A stretch of 64,000 nt of DNA from contig NW_002476212.1 in assembly GCF_000189635.1 (NCBI RefSeq), positions 806,001-870,000 on the forward strand, in the 5' to 3' direction. How positions within the stretch are numbered: the first letter of the stretch is position 1; every line of letters starts with the position of its first letter. The notes beneath the pieces were generated by a model. That model made no database searches and was not told the DNA's origin. It was given only the letters and a program-made list of their open reading frames with translations. Origin of the DNA: Tetrahymena thermophila SB210 (taxonomy: Eukaryota; Ciliophora; Oligohymenophorea; Hymenostomatida; Tetrahymenidae). This document shows, in pieces, positions 44,301 through 57,300 of this stretch. A program made the position numbers and the translations under genes.

Positions 44301-46156
44301 TTAATATCCTCTTTCGCTACTAATTATAAAAAAGTATAAATATATTTTAAGTTGAAGAGTTAAATTAGTTAAATAAAATTATATTTTTATATCCTATTGT
44401 TACAATATATTATGAAAAAATCTATGCTATTATCGATTATCAATATAATTGCTGTATTATCTCAAAATACATATAAATTTATTAATTGCTTGTTATACAT
44501 TAATTTATTTATTTAACAATGAGTATTCTTTGTTTTTTTATTAAAAATAAATCAATTTTAATTCTAAAATATTTAAAATTTGAAATATAATTAATAACTT
44601 GAGCAATGAATATATTCAGACTCAGCGAACTGCGAACTGACCTTAATTCATATTACTTTAGCCATTCTTAATTTAGCAAGAAAAATAAAAAATATCATTA
44701 CATATTTTTCATATAATTTTATTTTCTAGTGACTCTACACAAAGTTATTGACTTTGATTGATGTATGAAAAAAGTTGAAATATTTATTAATAATATAAAT
44801 GTACTTCAAGCTTATAAATTTGTTTTTAAATATTCATACTGAGAATATAAAATGTTTTTACTAAATTTCAAATAAGTAGTTTTATGTTATTTGAAAAAAT
44901 AAATTAATCTTTAAACAAACATTCTATTTTTATCTTAATATGGATTTAATCACTTTGCAAACTTAAAATATGAATGACTTTTACTAAATAATTGAATAAA
45001 TATTTATTTTATCTTTATGATGCAGTTACAATCTATCCATGGTTTTTTATGGGCTTTTCCATTTTATACAACTGAAAAATTGTTTTAATCTTAATTTGAA
45101 AGATAAAAATAATTGCTGATCTGCCATAATTTACAGGAAATTTATGTTTCTTAAGAATGAAAGTTAAAAAATTGCTAATTTATTTGTTTTTAACATAACT
45201 AAAAACAGCGCTGCTAAGCACTAAATATAAAAGCAATATTTTAAAAAACAATTTTAAAATTATTTTTGTTATATGAAATTCTTTTTTTCATTTTAAACTA
45301 AAATTGATAATTTAAAAAAGGAGTTTTACTTAATTTTATGCAATATTATTTGCAACTTTAAAGAAATTAAAATGCTGCTTAATTATGTAAGGACAATTAA
45401 TAGAAGCTTGATTTCATTTAAATAAAATAAACTGCTAGATGAGTTAAATTTTTTAAATACCATAAAAATTTTTATCTTAAACCGCTCTTGATTGTTAATT
45501 TTACTATTAACATTATTTATTTGTTCTAAAATTTTACTTATGTAATTTATTTAAATTAACCTGTTATTCAAAGGAATTGTTCAGTTTTAAATTCCATTTG
45601 AAAAATAGGTATGTATGGCTTGCTTTATTAAAGTTAAACAAAAATAATAATAATAGTTTTAAGACATTATTTTTAAAAATTAAGAAAGAATAAATTAATA
45701 TAGGCAATTAAAATAAATAATTTTTAGAATTAATCCTAAATATTTAAAAATAATTAATGCTAAAAGTATAAAACCAGAGTAAATGTTTATATGAAATGGA
45801 GATTTAATGGTTTAATAGTATACTGCATTATAGTTAATATTAATAGCAGATAAAAAACATGAATTCAAAAATTTTTAAAAAACTCAAAAGTGTAATTAAA
45901 AATTTTTTTTTATGTATAAATGATAACAATAACAACAACAATAACAATTATAATGACAATAATTATACTGACAATAAAAACATAAATAATGTTGATAATT
46001 AAAAACAATAGCAGCAAAACAATTAATACTAAAATAAGTATTGCAGAAACAACGAAGTTAATATCAATTATTAAACAATAATAATTATATTAACAAAAAA
46101 GCAATTAATTACTGTCTGATTTTAAAACAAAGGGTATATTAAATAATTTAAATAAC
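41362..46156. other. Gene desert between the two paralogues, with small GC-richer islands
   Basis: About 4.8 kb of extremely AT-rich DNA, the longest gap in the window. Small GC-richer islands occur at about 42895-42955, 44625-44675, 45025-45060 and 45195-45225. None has a long TGA-free frame or a clear fold. An Asn-codon-rich open stretch at 45859-46128 starts with ATG but is in another frame from paralogue B and ends in TGA; it may be the 5' leader of B. Confidence 0.5.
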
Positions 46157-48007
46157 ATGAACAAAATTTGTAACACTGTTGAGTAGTTCTCTGAATATAC
46201 AGAGTAGCCTTAATAGGCAGTAGTATACTCAACTGTGCATGAAATTCCTGAAATTAAGGATTAAATAGACGTTATTGCTTCCGAGATACTCCGTATCACC
46301 CTTGATGTTAAAAAAAAAAATATAAAAGACATTAACAAAAATTTTTAAGCGACTTTAACAAATTACTTCTTAGAATGTTAAGTTTGTTAGCTCTTAACTA
46401 AACCGATGAACTTGTAGTATAAAAGAGATGTAAGAAAGATTGTTGAATAGGTACTTGACAAGCTCCTCAACTAAGAAACTACAGAACTCAAAAACCCTAA
46501 ACTGTCTTCTAAGTTGGTTTAAAACTGGGATATCAATAGCATTATTCATCACATTGAGCCAATCAATCAAAACAATCATAATTATTATTGCTAAAGAAAA
46601 GAGACTTTGTCCTCTGATGTCCATAGTACGCAAATTAAATACCAAAATATGAGCCAAAATTCAGATAAATTGAATTGTAAAAGGTCATAAAATTAGATTT
46701 CGTAGCCTAAGCTATAGCGCTAAGTGCATAGCTCTTAGTATGTTAAAAAAGAGAAGATAGCCAAATACATAATGCTGATCGGTATTTACGGTGACTTTAT
46801 AGATTCTTTTGGGCTTCAAAAAGAATTCGTTTAAGCTCTTGTTGATAATATTAAAATTGGTTCAAATACCTAAATTTTTTAGGTGGACTCACAGAAATAC
46901 ATTACAATGTACTAAAAAAAACTGTGTGCCATTCTTGTATTATAACATTACTTGCGTAAGCAAGACAGATTTAACTTCAAAAGCTTTTGTGATTTATGGA
47001 ATTCAGTTTTTTTAAATCACAAATTATTTTACTTTGCCCGTGAGACAAATGTCATCTATAACAAAACATAAACATGCAGCCTGTACGAAGACTGTAACGG
47101 CAACTTTGACGCTAATTCGTAATAACAAAAAAAAAAGAAATGTAATCAGCTAATTATAAATTTTTACTAGTAAGGTTCTCAAATCAAAAAGCAAAAAATA
47201 AATGACAAAAGTGTAGGGATTGCATATCAAAAAAATTAAACGTTAATTAGAAAATACGAAGATGAAACAACAAAAAAATCAATGGCTAACTATAAAAGTA
47301 TTCCTTAAATCAGTCCTGTTGTATTTTTAAATTACTATGAATGGGCATAAAAATCATTCTTTGCAAATAACAATAATAATTTTTGGGACAATTCACAAGA
47401 ATTGTGTTAATAGTTTAGTGCTAGATAAACATAATGTTAAAATAAAAACAGTAATTTAGATAATTATGAATACGAAGCAATTTAAGAAGAAGCAGGTAAT
47501 AATTGTCTCATTAATTCACCCTTATAGTCTTCAATATCTTTAGACTAAATTTCTCATCAAACATATAAAAAATAATAACTAAATTTAACAATAATTTCAA
47601 ATAGTATAGAGAATAGAGAGAAAAACTAAACTCTTGTTATAATTCCTAGCACTTCTTATAAATATAAAGCAAAATAAAAGAAATAAAATTAATGCTAATA
47701 ACAAAAATAGCAAACAGAATTAACAGAGATCACTCAGCTGTATGAAGGCTTTAGCAGATTTGAAAACTAGTTTCAAAATAATGTAGAAAATTTCAAATAA
47801 ACTAAACAAACTACCAATTGCACTAATGAAAATAAATTTGGATTAGTTTTAAATTAGCAAAAAGCCGCTGAATGCTCTACTGCGAAATACAGATAATTAC
47901 AATTAAATAGTATAAATCATCAGCCGGCTAGCCAAATTCTAGAGTACTTATCTTAATTTTTTAGTACTACAGCTGACTGCGATTATCAAAAAATTAAGCA
48001 AAGCTGA
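46157..48007 (+). CDS. Unknown protein, paralogue B of a local intronless pair
   Basis: One frame of 616 codons from ATG 46157 to TGA 48005-48007. The frame is open further upstream to an ATG near 45989, so the start is not certain. It shares with the gene at 39808-41361 block 1 (ASEILRITLDVKKKNIKD, NKNFQATLTNYFLECQVC, LQYKRDVRKIVEQVL) and block 2 (KIAKYIMLIGIYGDFID, SQKYITMYQKKLCAILVLQH, SFCDLWNSVFLNHKLFYFAR), plus a weaker third block (MANYKSIPQISPVVFLNYY). Block 1 is about three-quarters identical by eye, block 2 roughly half. The linkers are longer and Gln/Asn-rich, with an acidic-to-basic C-terminal tail. I do not recognise the family. The order of blocks is kept between copies, so this is a gene duplication with diverged linkers. 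Confidence 0.78.
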
Positions 48008-49992
48008 AGTTGATTGATTGCCTATGCAGTAAGCTACCTTTCTTTTTTTAATTTTATTTATTTACTCTAATTAGAAAAAAATTTACTAAATTACAAAAAT
48101 TAATTAATTTGCTTTTTAAATATCAGCAAAAAATAATAATAATGATAAATATAATAATAAATAAATAAATGCCAAGCCTTTCTTTTAATTTACTAATTTA
48201 ATTAACAATATAAACAGTTAAAAATTAAGAATTACTCTTGCTTATTTATATATGCTGTTTTAATTACTGATATATTTGATTTTTCATTATCAAACAACCT
48301 TTTATATATCTATCTATCTATTTGTTAATTTATTTATCCGTATTTTTTAGGGGTTTAAGTTTATAGAAAGAAAATCGACTTATGCTTGATCTTTCTATCC
48401 CATTCATTATGTAAAATATATTTCTTAAAATAAAATTGAATTGTATCCATATTTTTAAAAATTAAAACTAATTACAAATTATTAGTTAAAACTATATTTT
48501 TATGTCATTTTTTAGAAATAAAAATAAAAGATGGAGGATTGAAATTATATTTTTAAAATAATTATCTAAATGAACAAATAAATAATCATTTATGTATTAT
48601 TGCTTTTATCAAATTAAGTAATTTTTGCTTAGACAAATTAATTAATTTACGAAATCAATTATAAGATATTTATAGAGCTGATTAAAGAGAAATTAAGGAA
48701 CAAATCAAAATAACTTAAGTTTAATTTATTTTGATATTTACTTAAGCTTATAGATGTCTTAATTGAAAAAATAACAATCCAATTAACCAAGGTTTTTAGA
48801 TTACTTATTTCTCAAAAAAAAATACTTCCTAAAAATTATTTTTCTAAATTCAATCAAAAACAGAATGAAAACATAAAATTAAAACAAAACAAATTTTTAT
48901 TAGGATAGCAATTATTATAGAATGTGAAATATAAAATGTTTTAAAAGTTTAAATAAAAAAAATTAAAAATCTTTTCCAAGTTGTAATAAACTTTATATAA
49001 TAGCAATATATCTCTACTATTTTATCTGTACTGATTGTAAAAATCCATTAATTTAGCATGAATTTTTACTTTCATTATTCTACGCATTTTAATTTAAAAA
49101 TATTTTATGAAATAATTTTTAGAATTTTTTAATTAATTTTTATTTTATGTTTGTAATGAGTGATCATTTAAAAGCAATAATATTTAAAATTATTTATAAC
49201 TAACTATTCCTATTTTGTATTTGTTATAATTCGTATTAAAATCAATTTAATTTCCATAGACAATATAGAAAAATATTTTAGAATAAAACAGATAATAATT
49301 AGAAAAATATAATTCACATTTTAATAAATATATTTATTTTTCTTATTTAAAAATAATAAACAAACAAACATACAGTGATGAAAATAAATTATTGACTTAA
49401 AAAAATTAATTATTTTTATTAATTTAAAAACATTCTAATTTGAGAAAATGATAATTAATGAGTTAACTAATTAACAGTTAAAAAAATAAAAATCTTTTCA
49501 ATGAAATTAACAAAAAAAAATTAAGTATGATCAAGTAAACAAATATTTAATTAAAAATATTGAAATAAAATTTTTGACTAAATAATAAATTTGATCGTTA
49601 TAAGCATGAGATATATTCAAAAATAAATAAATAAATAAAAAGTAGATAAATAAATTTCTGATGATCTCTTTTTAATTTACCTCGCTTTTAACTATTCAAT
49701 AAGCAAATTTAAAACAAATAGAATTTATGGTAATTATACGTAAAATATTTTTATATGGTCTCAACCACATAAAAATGCATAAATTAAATAATACTGAGCC
49801 TTTAATTAATTATCTATAAACAAAAAATAATAACAAAAGAAGTAAAAGTAATAAGATTTTGCAAAAAAAAAAATTTGTTAAATTATTAATTAAATTATCA
49901 TAAAAAAGCAACATTTAAATACCATTTAATAATCTTTAAAGAAAGCGCTTTTAATAGGTTTTTCTTAAGTTAAATATATTTAGATAGATTGC
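48008..49992. other. Intergenic, AT-rich
   Basis: About 2 kb between two plus-strand genes. A (CTAT)n run at about 48308-48330 and an (AAAT)n run at about 49621-49642. No coding frame or structured RNA seen. Confidence 0.55.
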
Positions 49993-50973
49993 ATGATAAG
50001 AATTCAAAAATCAGTAAACAATAGCAATATGATGATATGTGAAGAAGAATTCTCTCAAACTAGCCTTTAATAAAACTAATATAATTAGCAATTCTCTAAG
50101 CTAGCGATTTTATCATAAAAGAGCAGCGAATCTAAGCAATTAGGTTATCATAGATATCTAGTCAATGAATATATAAATCTTAGTAAATAGAACTTATGCG
50201 ATGAAACTTGTAGTGTTTACACTCAAGGATATTCTTTCGAAGAAAAAAACCTATAAATGAGAATTATTATTTAACCTCATAAAGGCTTTTTTGCTTCGTT
50301 TGCTTATCAAGTAAAATATTAATTTACAAATTTTTTGATAGAATATCACCAAAATACATACAATTATTTTGCTTTCTTTGGAGTTTAATAAACCTCAAAT
50401 GCTTTTAAACAATCATAGACACTAATTCTATTTTTTATAATTTTAGATTAATATAATTGCTACGAGGTAATACCCATACCATCCGCTTATAGTTTAATCA
50501 TAGAAGAAGATATTTCATCCAAATTTTGACCAAATAACAAATAATCTCTATTTAGAAGATCTGGATTTTCAGAAATGGAATCCATAGACTTCGTAAATTA
50601 TTTTAAAATTTAATGAACTTTTTTCTAACATATTATTATAATAAAAAGGTTATACATGCTTATCTTGAAAATTAAGTGGCTGTTTTTAGAACCAAAGATA
50701 GACTATATTCCAGAAAATAGTCATGATTGTTGTTTATCATACATATACGATAAAGAAGATTTCAAAAGAAAGCTTAATGATTCTCAAAATTGGGTTTCTA
50801 ACACAATGGATTAGGAAGAAAGTTAACAATACCATTAAATTTAATATAGTATCCCAAAAAATTTTAGAGCTACTAGCTGCTTGGTTAATAGAAAAAAGAG
50901 ATTAATAGGTTCCAACTACAATCTGCCTCTAATAATGAATGATTATAACCGCGAAAAAATAAAACTTTATTGA
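49993..50973 (+). CDS. UBC12/UBE2M-like E2 variant lacking the catalytic cysteine
   Basis: Three exons, 49993-50310, 50447-50592 and 50649-50973, keep one frame and give 262 residues. After about 60 Gln/Ser-rich residues the UBC fold begins: NLCDETCSVYTQGYSFEEKN then MRIIIQPHKGFF matches the UBC12 (NEDD8 E2) pattern of a TCDI strand followed by a PDEGFY turn. Next come YPYHPLIVQSQKK, the HPN motif in IFHPNFDQ (about 129-136), and WNPQTS-LYMLILKIKWLFLEP matching the WKPVL...LQYLFLEP segment. Where UBC12 has the active-site NVCLNIL, this protein has NLYLEDL, with Tyr at about residue 141 and no Cys within the loop. The C-terminal tail of about 60 residues is not E2-like. So it is probably a non-catalytic E2 variant that binds NEDD8, ubiquitin or an E3. 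Splice junctions are inferred from frame and family fit. Confidence 0.82.
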
Positions 50974-51562
50974 AAAGATTAATAAAATTCAAAAAAGATC
51001 TATCAATCATCTTCTTGCTATATGCATAAAGATCTCAAACAAATAAATAATTTGACCTAAAATAATTAAAAACTAACCTCAAAATCAATAAACACATAAT
51101 AATTTTTCAAAAGAAACTAAATTAAAAAAAACTATTTTATCAATATAAATATTATTATATTAAAATATAAATTTTAAATTTTATTTATTCTATGTTTTAT
51201 ATTAACAAATATAAAATCATTGAAATCGTTTTCAAATTAAGGAAAATATTCTTTGTCTTTTATCTAAATTAATTATCCAAAAAAAAAAACAAAGCAGTTT
51301 GATTTTAAATAAAAAAAGCGCGTTTTTTTTTCTCAGTATTTCAGGCTGAATATTTTAAATTAATTAAAGTTAATATTCAATAAATAATGTGTCCAATAAT
51401 AAACGAATCAAAAAGTATGTCTGATAAGACGAAGGCTATAAAAACAAGAAAGATTATATATCTAAAAATATAATAAAATAATCACTACTAGAAATACTAT
51501 AAAATAGCTTTTGAAAAATAAAATAAAATAGTAATATCACTCTTTTCTGACAATTCAAATAA
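50974..51562. other. Short intergenic region
   Basis: AT-rich, between two plus-strand genes. An open stretch from ATG 51387 runs to TGA 51564-51566, overlapping the chosen start of the next gene by two bases; it could be an upstream open frame in the leader. Confidence 0.45.
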
Positions 51563-53995
51563 ATGATAGGTCTGAGAGATAAAAGCCCTTTAAGCACTAA
51601 CTAATATTCCAAACAATAGTAACCTAAATATGAGTAAAAATAGCTAAAAATAAGAATGAATGACATTTCTATAAGCAACTTTTCAACTCCTCTACTTGTA
51701 ATTTTTAAAAAAAATATAAATCGAATTATATTTAATTTTATTCTATTTTAGTCTATGATGATGTCTTAAAATATAGAGTTAAGTAATATATTAGAATTAA
51801 ACTTATCAGGCAACCTCTTAACTTCTATGCCAAATTTAATCGACTTGAAATGCCTTAAGAATTTAAATGTTGCTGCAAACAAAATTTGTAAATATTTAAA
51901 AAAAAACAACAAAAAATATTTGAAAAAAATATTTTAAAAAAAATAATTTTAATGATAAAGCTTCAATAAAAGACATGAAATTACCAAACTCATTGCAGGA
52001 TTTAAATCTTTCTAAAAACTGCATAACATACTTGTTTGAAAGAGATACTAAGGGGCAGGCAATAAGTTTTTTCAAGGATCTAACAAACTTATCTAGATTG
52101 TTTTTGAGTGAAAATTCAATTGAATAACTGCATTCATGTATTTTTACATCTTCAGCAAGAACACTTAAATAAATCGACATTTCTTAAAATAAAATTAAGA
52201 AAGGCTTGATTTGTTTTTCATTCCTTACCCACCTAGAAATGTAAAATAATAAATATATTTTTGTTACAATAATGTTATTGACATTCAACAAAAATAGACT
52301 GAATTTAAGTTCAAACAAGTTAGATGATATCTAAGAGTTCAAAAAGTTAGATGCGAAACTACCTTTTCTAGAAACAATAGACATTTCTTAAACTGAATTA
52401 GATGAGTAATCTTTAAATTAAGTTTTCCATTTTTTTTATATAAAAACGATTTTTATTATTAGAAAATATGGGTAAAAATGTGAAGAGTATATCAAAAAAT
52501 TTTTCTCAGAAAAAACAAAAGTACTTATAGGCAAAAATTAAAAACTTTAAAAAAAGTTTAATGATGTCACCTGCCATCCTTTAAACAAGAAGAATAGCAT
52601 CTTTTAGAGTAGCACTGCCATCAAAAAACCTTGCTTAAATCCAAATAAAATTTTCAAAAGCTTGCTGAAGGATGAGAAAAAGAATGAAAAAAATGAAAAA
52701 AAATAAGTTGAGTTAACTTCTTATTCTCTAGAAAGGTATAATCGATAAATTTAATCAGCTCAAAACCAAAGTGAAAACAATCAAAATGAAGAAAAGCATG
52801 TTAATTAGAATCAAACTCAATCAATTAAAAATAAAAACTAATCTAAATCAACTTTGACAGATCATAATCAAATTAAAATTGAACCATCAAGACACAAAAG
52901 AATTCAATCAGCATACAGCGGAAACTAAACTAGCTATAAATTAGAAGAAAAAAATCAACAACTCACCCAACTTTAAGACAGCTAATTTTATATCAAGTAT
53001 TAACCTAACAGCTCTAGGCACTCGAGTTTTACTTTACCTGTTGTTGAAGAATAGCCAGAATTGAATCATGTTCTTGAAAATTAAAAAACCAAAAACTCTA
53101 AAATATTACTGAATGATTTTTAAAATCAAATTCCTTTTAAGTAATAAACAGAAACCACCCAGAATGATAACAGTAACTCAATGAATACCTTCCAAACACC
53201 TATAAGGTCTCATGTTAGAAGTCCTTCAGCACCCCTTTAAGATATGAAATGGAAATATTTGAGCCAAAACTCTATAAGCTCTGTCAACTACAATAATTAC
53301 AGCATTGATACATCACCATTTGAATTACCCCTAACGCAATCAAGTTAGAAAAATAAAAATTCTTAGATTGAACATAAGAATGCTGGTTTACATAACAGTT
53401 TGTAATAAGAACATCAACAATAAGTGAACTAGTAAATATAATAAATTAAAAAATTCTTATAACGCATAAATTATAATCCATTAAACGTTCTTTTTATTTC
53501 ATTATTTAATCAATTTCTGAAGCAAATTTATTAATTTAACATAAATGTAAAAATAAAATTAGGAATAATCTAATGTGTGATTTTTATTAGTAACTGAATT
53601 CTCAATTACAGATGCAGGTACAATCTAAAGAACAAATCAAGAATACCAACTAAATGCTAAACCCAGATCATGAACATTTATAAAATCAACTCAACCAAAA
53701 ATTCTTCATCCAAAATTTATGCTAAATTCTTTAAACTCATGGTAATTAATATCTAATTATTTGGATTTATATTAATGCAAAATAAAAAAAATATCTTTTT
53801 AAAAAACACAAAAATAATTTTAAAATAGTATTTAAGAATGACCCAAGCTTTAGCTTAGAAAAGTTAGAGGATGCTTTCAACAATGGACAAAAATAATTTT
53901 TGACTTAATTGAAATAGTATTTAATTAAACTAGAATGTATCAAATTTTAAGACTAAATCAATCCATATGATTTTAATATTTTTAATAATTGTTGA
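51563..53995 (+). CDS. Leucine-rich-repeat protein (SDS22-like repeats) with Gln/Asn-rich tail
   Basis: Starts at ATG 51563 (MIGLRDKSPLS). Introns separate the exons with the repeats: ILELNLSGNLLTSMPNLIDL, CLKNLNVAANKIC, then LPNSLQDLNLSKNCITYL, NLSRLFLSENSIEQLH, TLKQIDISQNKI, LNLSSNKLDDIQ and PFLETIDISQTELDE. These are the 22-24 residue LxxLxLxxNxI repeats of the SDS22/LRRC type. The second half is a long Gln/Asn/Ser/Lys-rich tail, with RHSSFTLPVVEEQPEL and SHVRSPSAPLQD as possible phosphosites. Two further exons probably follow (about 53612-53728, and from about 53829 to TGA 53993-53995, NDPSFSLEKLEDAFNNGQ), since they continue without a promoter-like gap. If the donor near 53424 is not used, the frame instead ends near 53591. 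Ligand and partner unknown; ciliate LRR proteins of this kind are often axonemal or phosphatase-linked. Confidence 0.83.
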
Positions 53996-54366
53996 TATCA
54001 AGGCAATAAAAAATATATTTTGAAATATAAATGAAATATGCAAAATAAATATTAAAGATAATTGATAAGTTTATGTCGTTAAAATTAATTATTATTTACA
54101 AATATCATGTATTTTACTCGTTTTATATAAAAATTGAAATAATTTTTGACTTTATTTTTTTATAAATTTTCACATTTTTAAGTATTTTCATATGTTTAAT
54201 GAATAAAATAAATAATAAAATTTTCCTATTTAGCTAGACTCTACCATGATCAATTTATTATTCGAATAATTTGATCTATCACAATTAAAAATAGAACGAT
54301 TTAAAGAGTTTCATATTTTGTTTTTCAAAAATCAAAATTACTGATTGATTTTTATATTAATTTTTT
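53996..54366. other. Intergenic, convergent 3' ends
   Basis: AT-rich spacer of about 370 bases between two convergent genes. Nothing recognised. Confidence 0.6.
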
Positions 54367-57300
54367 CATTAGAATGCGTTTAAGCATACTTTCACATAAT
54401 TGCTAGCAATTTTCTTCAATCTTTCAATTTCTGGATATTAAAATTATATATTTGCTGCATAAAAACTCTAAATGAAGTCCATATAAATAGGTGAATCTGG
54501 TGGTTATCCATTAGGAGGAATTAAATCTAAACATTTCTCCATTTTTTTGATTAGTGTTTAGTTAATAGTTGATGTTTCATCAACTAAAGGGATTTAAATT
54601 ACTAAATCTATCTATTTGTAATTTTACAAACTCTAAATCTTAAAATCTCTAAACATTTAAAAAAATTTAAATGCTATTTTTAATATGAGAACAGCATCGC
54701 CTTGTAGGGTTTCATGGTTATCTCTGTTTAGCGTTCTGTGGAGACAATTCAAGAAAATTTACTCAGAAAAATAATAGTTATATTTTTTATAATTAAATCC
54801 TTGTTATCTAGTAACAAGAAAAGTTGAGATTTTTAAATTAATGTTGCTTAATGAGTTCTCTTTTAAGAATGAGAAAGTCTCTTCAAGGATTTGAGGTGGA
54901 TGCATCTATTTAATATTAAAAAATAATATTTTTAAACTCATTTAAATAATATTTTTTCTTACTCTATCTAAATAGAGTATAGCCTTTTCTTTAGATTCAG
55001 AGCTGATATTCACAAGTAAATCTTTTAAAACACTAAAATATTTCACTTTTGCCTATTTTGCTGTAGCTTCGAAAAGCTAATCTACTGTATATTCTCTTTC
55101 ACTTCTTGTTTTTTTATACTATTCCATCAGCCCTAGTCTTATTTCATCACTCGAAATGCTGAAAAAGCTGCAATCTGGATATTATTCTTCAACGGTTTAC
55201 TTCAAAAGTTTCTATTTTTAATTAAATTATTATTCATTTTCTATAAAATTTTTAAATGAAGTTGTTATCTTTTATGAATTAGTTAAAAATTCATTACACA
55301 AAAAAAAGTTTTTCCTGAACCTGGAGGAGCTATTGGCATTATAACCATAAGATTTACTTTATTTAATAGTTTTTCTGTTTTACCTTCTGTTATTTCTTCT
55401 CCACTTTTTTTTGAGTTTTCATTTTATTCCACAGAACTTATTTATTTAAAATCATTTTCAATTATCTAACAAATTTCTTCAGGAGAAGATTTGCTATCAA
55501 TCAGTCTGAATTAATTAGAATAATCATTTTTAAGAAGTGTGATAAAAATTTAAATTTTTGAGAAAAGAAGCTCAACCATTTATTATTTATTTTTACTATT
55601 AATGTATTAAAACATATTAGAACAAAATTTAGATTTTCTTAGAGTTTCTACTTCATTTTCAAGATTTTTCACACATTATTATAAACCATTTTCATCAAAT
55701 CCAATTAAAGTAAAAAATATATTTTATTATTAAGACTTTTCTGATATCCTTGGCACCATATGTAAAAAGTTAAAGTGAGAGCTTTTAACATGTTATTAAA
55801 TAATTATAAAAAAATAAATTCAAAATGAAACTTACGTAGTTATCTCTTAATCTTCTCTCCAAGCAGTTTCAATCTACTCAGCTTGAATAGTTTTAGCTAT
55901 TTTATTAACTGTTTCATCTTTTAATAACCCTGGAGGAGTGATTAGTATTATCCTTGTAGGTTTTATTTAAGTCTTATTCTTAGAAGACAGCTAATTTAAA
56001 TTTGCCTCAGCTTTTCTATAAATATCTTCAATAAATGAGATAAACTCATATCTTAAAACATCTGGTGAGAGAGTATTGAAATTTTTGTCTATGTAAGCAA
56101 ACGAATGCTTTGCCAAGGCTAGATAATAATCAAGTGGTTTTGGTGGTAAATGATGTTCACTCATCTTTTCTACTTCCTATTTAAACCTTTCATTTTTTCT
56201 TCCTGATTCTGTTTTCTTTTATAAACTAAGCTTCAGCATTTCTCTTAATTTTCTATTTTGAAAACAAATATTTTATATATTATTATTATAATAAGATTAA
56301 TAAAATCATACCTATAAATGTTATATTCAGTTGTTTTGAGTTTGCAGCATGATATTGTTTTTTACTCTTAAGTTTTGAGATTTTCTGAAACAATATAAAC
56401 AACACCTCCTTCGCCTTCATCTTCTATTTTTCCTGAAGCAACTTAATCGAATTCTTTTTACAATTTAATTTTTAATTCTTCATAAGATAAGATACCCTTA
56501 ACCTCTCTTATTCTCACCATATTTAAATTATATTGTTTAAAAATTTCAAATGCTTAATCTACAGGTAAACAAACGTTTGGTGAATTGTTTTGTACAATAG
56601 AATAAAATATTATTTGCACTTTATCATACTTAAAAATATGCTGATGCTTTTAATTTCCACAGTGCTCTCCAATAAAAGTGAAATTTTGCATTTACTCTTT
56701 TAATTGTTACTATTTTAAAATAAAATAAATAAATGTTAACATATTTATTCAAGAAATTACTATTTGCTATAAATCCATTCTATCAAGTATATTAAACCAT
56801 TCATCACTGATTAACTTAGCCCAATAATATCTTAGTTTATGATAGTATTTTTCTGCATCTTCTCTTTATTTAACTAATATAGTAACATTTTTAGAAGCAA
56901 TAAGCCACATATCAAACATTTATAAGTACGAAATCTAACAATGCTCTCCGTTTTCTTTAAATAGATTGTATAAATGCACTTAGAATTATCCACTATCTAG
57001 CTTTTCTTTTGCTTCATTCAAGGTCAAAAACTTAACCTTCTGATGATAACCACTTAATTTCTTTCCCTCATTTAAGTATTCAGGTATTAAGTCATAAAAT
57101 TTTCTCATTCCTTAAAAAATAAATATTTGGTTTGTTTTCATTTCATCTATTTACTCATATTAATTAAATTACCTCTTCTACAAAAAAATGGTTCTATTTT
57201 TTCTTCGCTTTCCTCGCTATGAACAACACACACACTATTTCCTCTCTTTATATTAATTCTATATTTAGGAAAATAGGCATATTTTTTATCCTCTAATGGT

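Noticed and set aside
44625-44675. GC-richer patch with ATGA and CTGA, like C/D box RNA
   Set aside because: The C box is not RTGATGA and there is no terminal stem, so a C/D RNA is not supported.
39808-48007. Intronless gene pair as a possible mobile element
   Set aside because: No terminal repeats, no target duplication and no transposase, integrase or polymerase motif; gene duplication explains it better.
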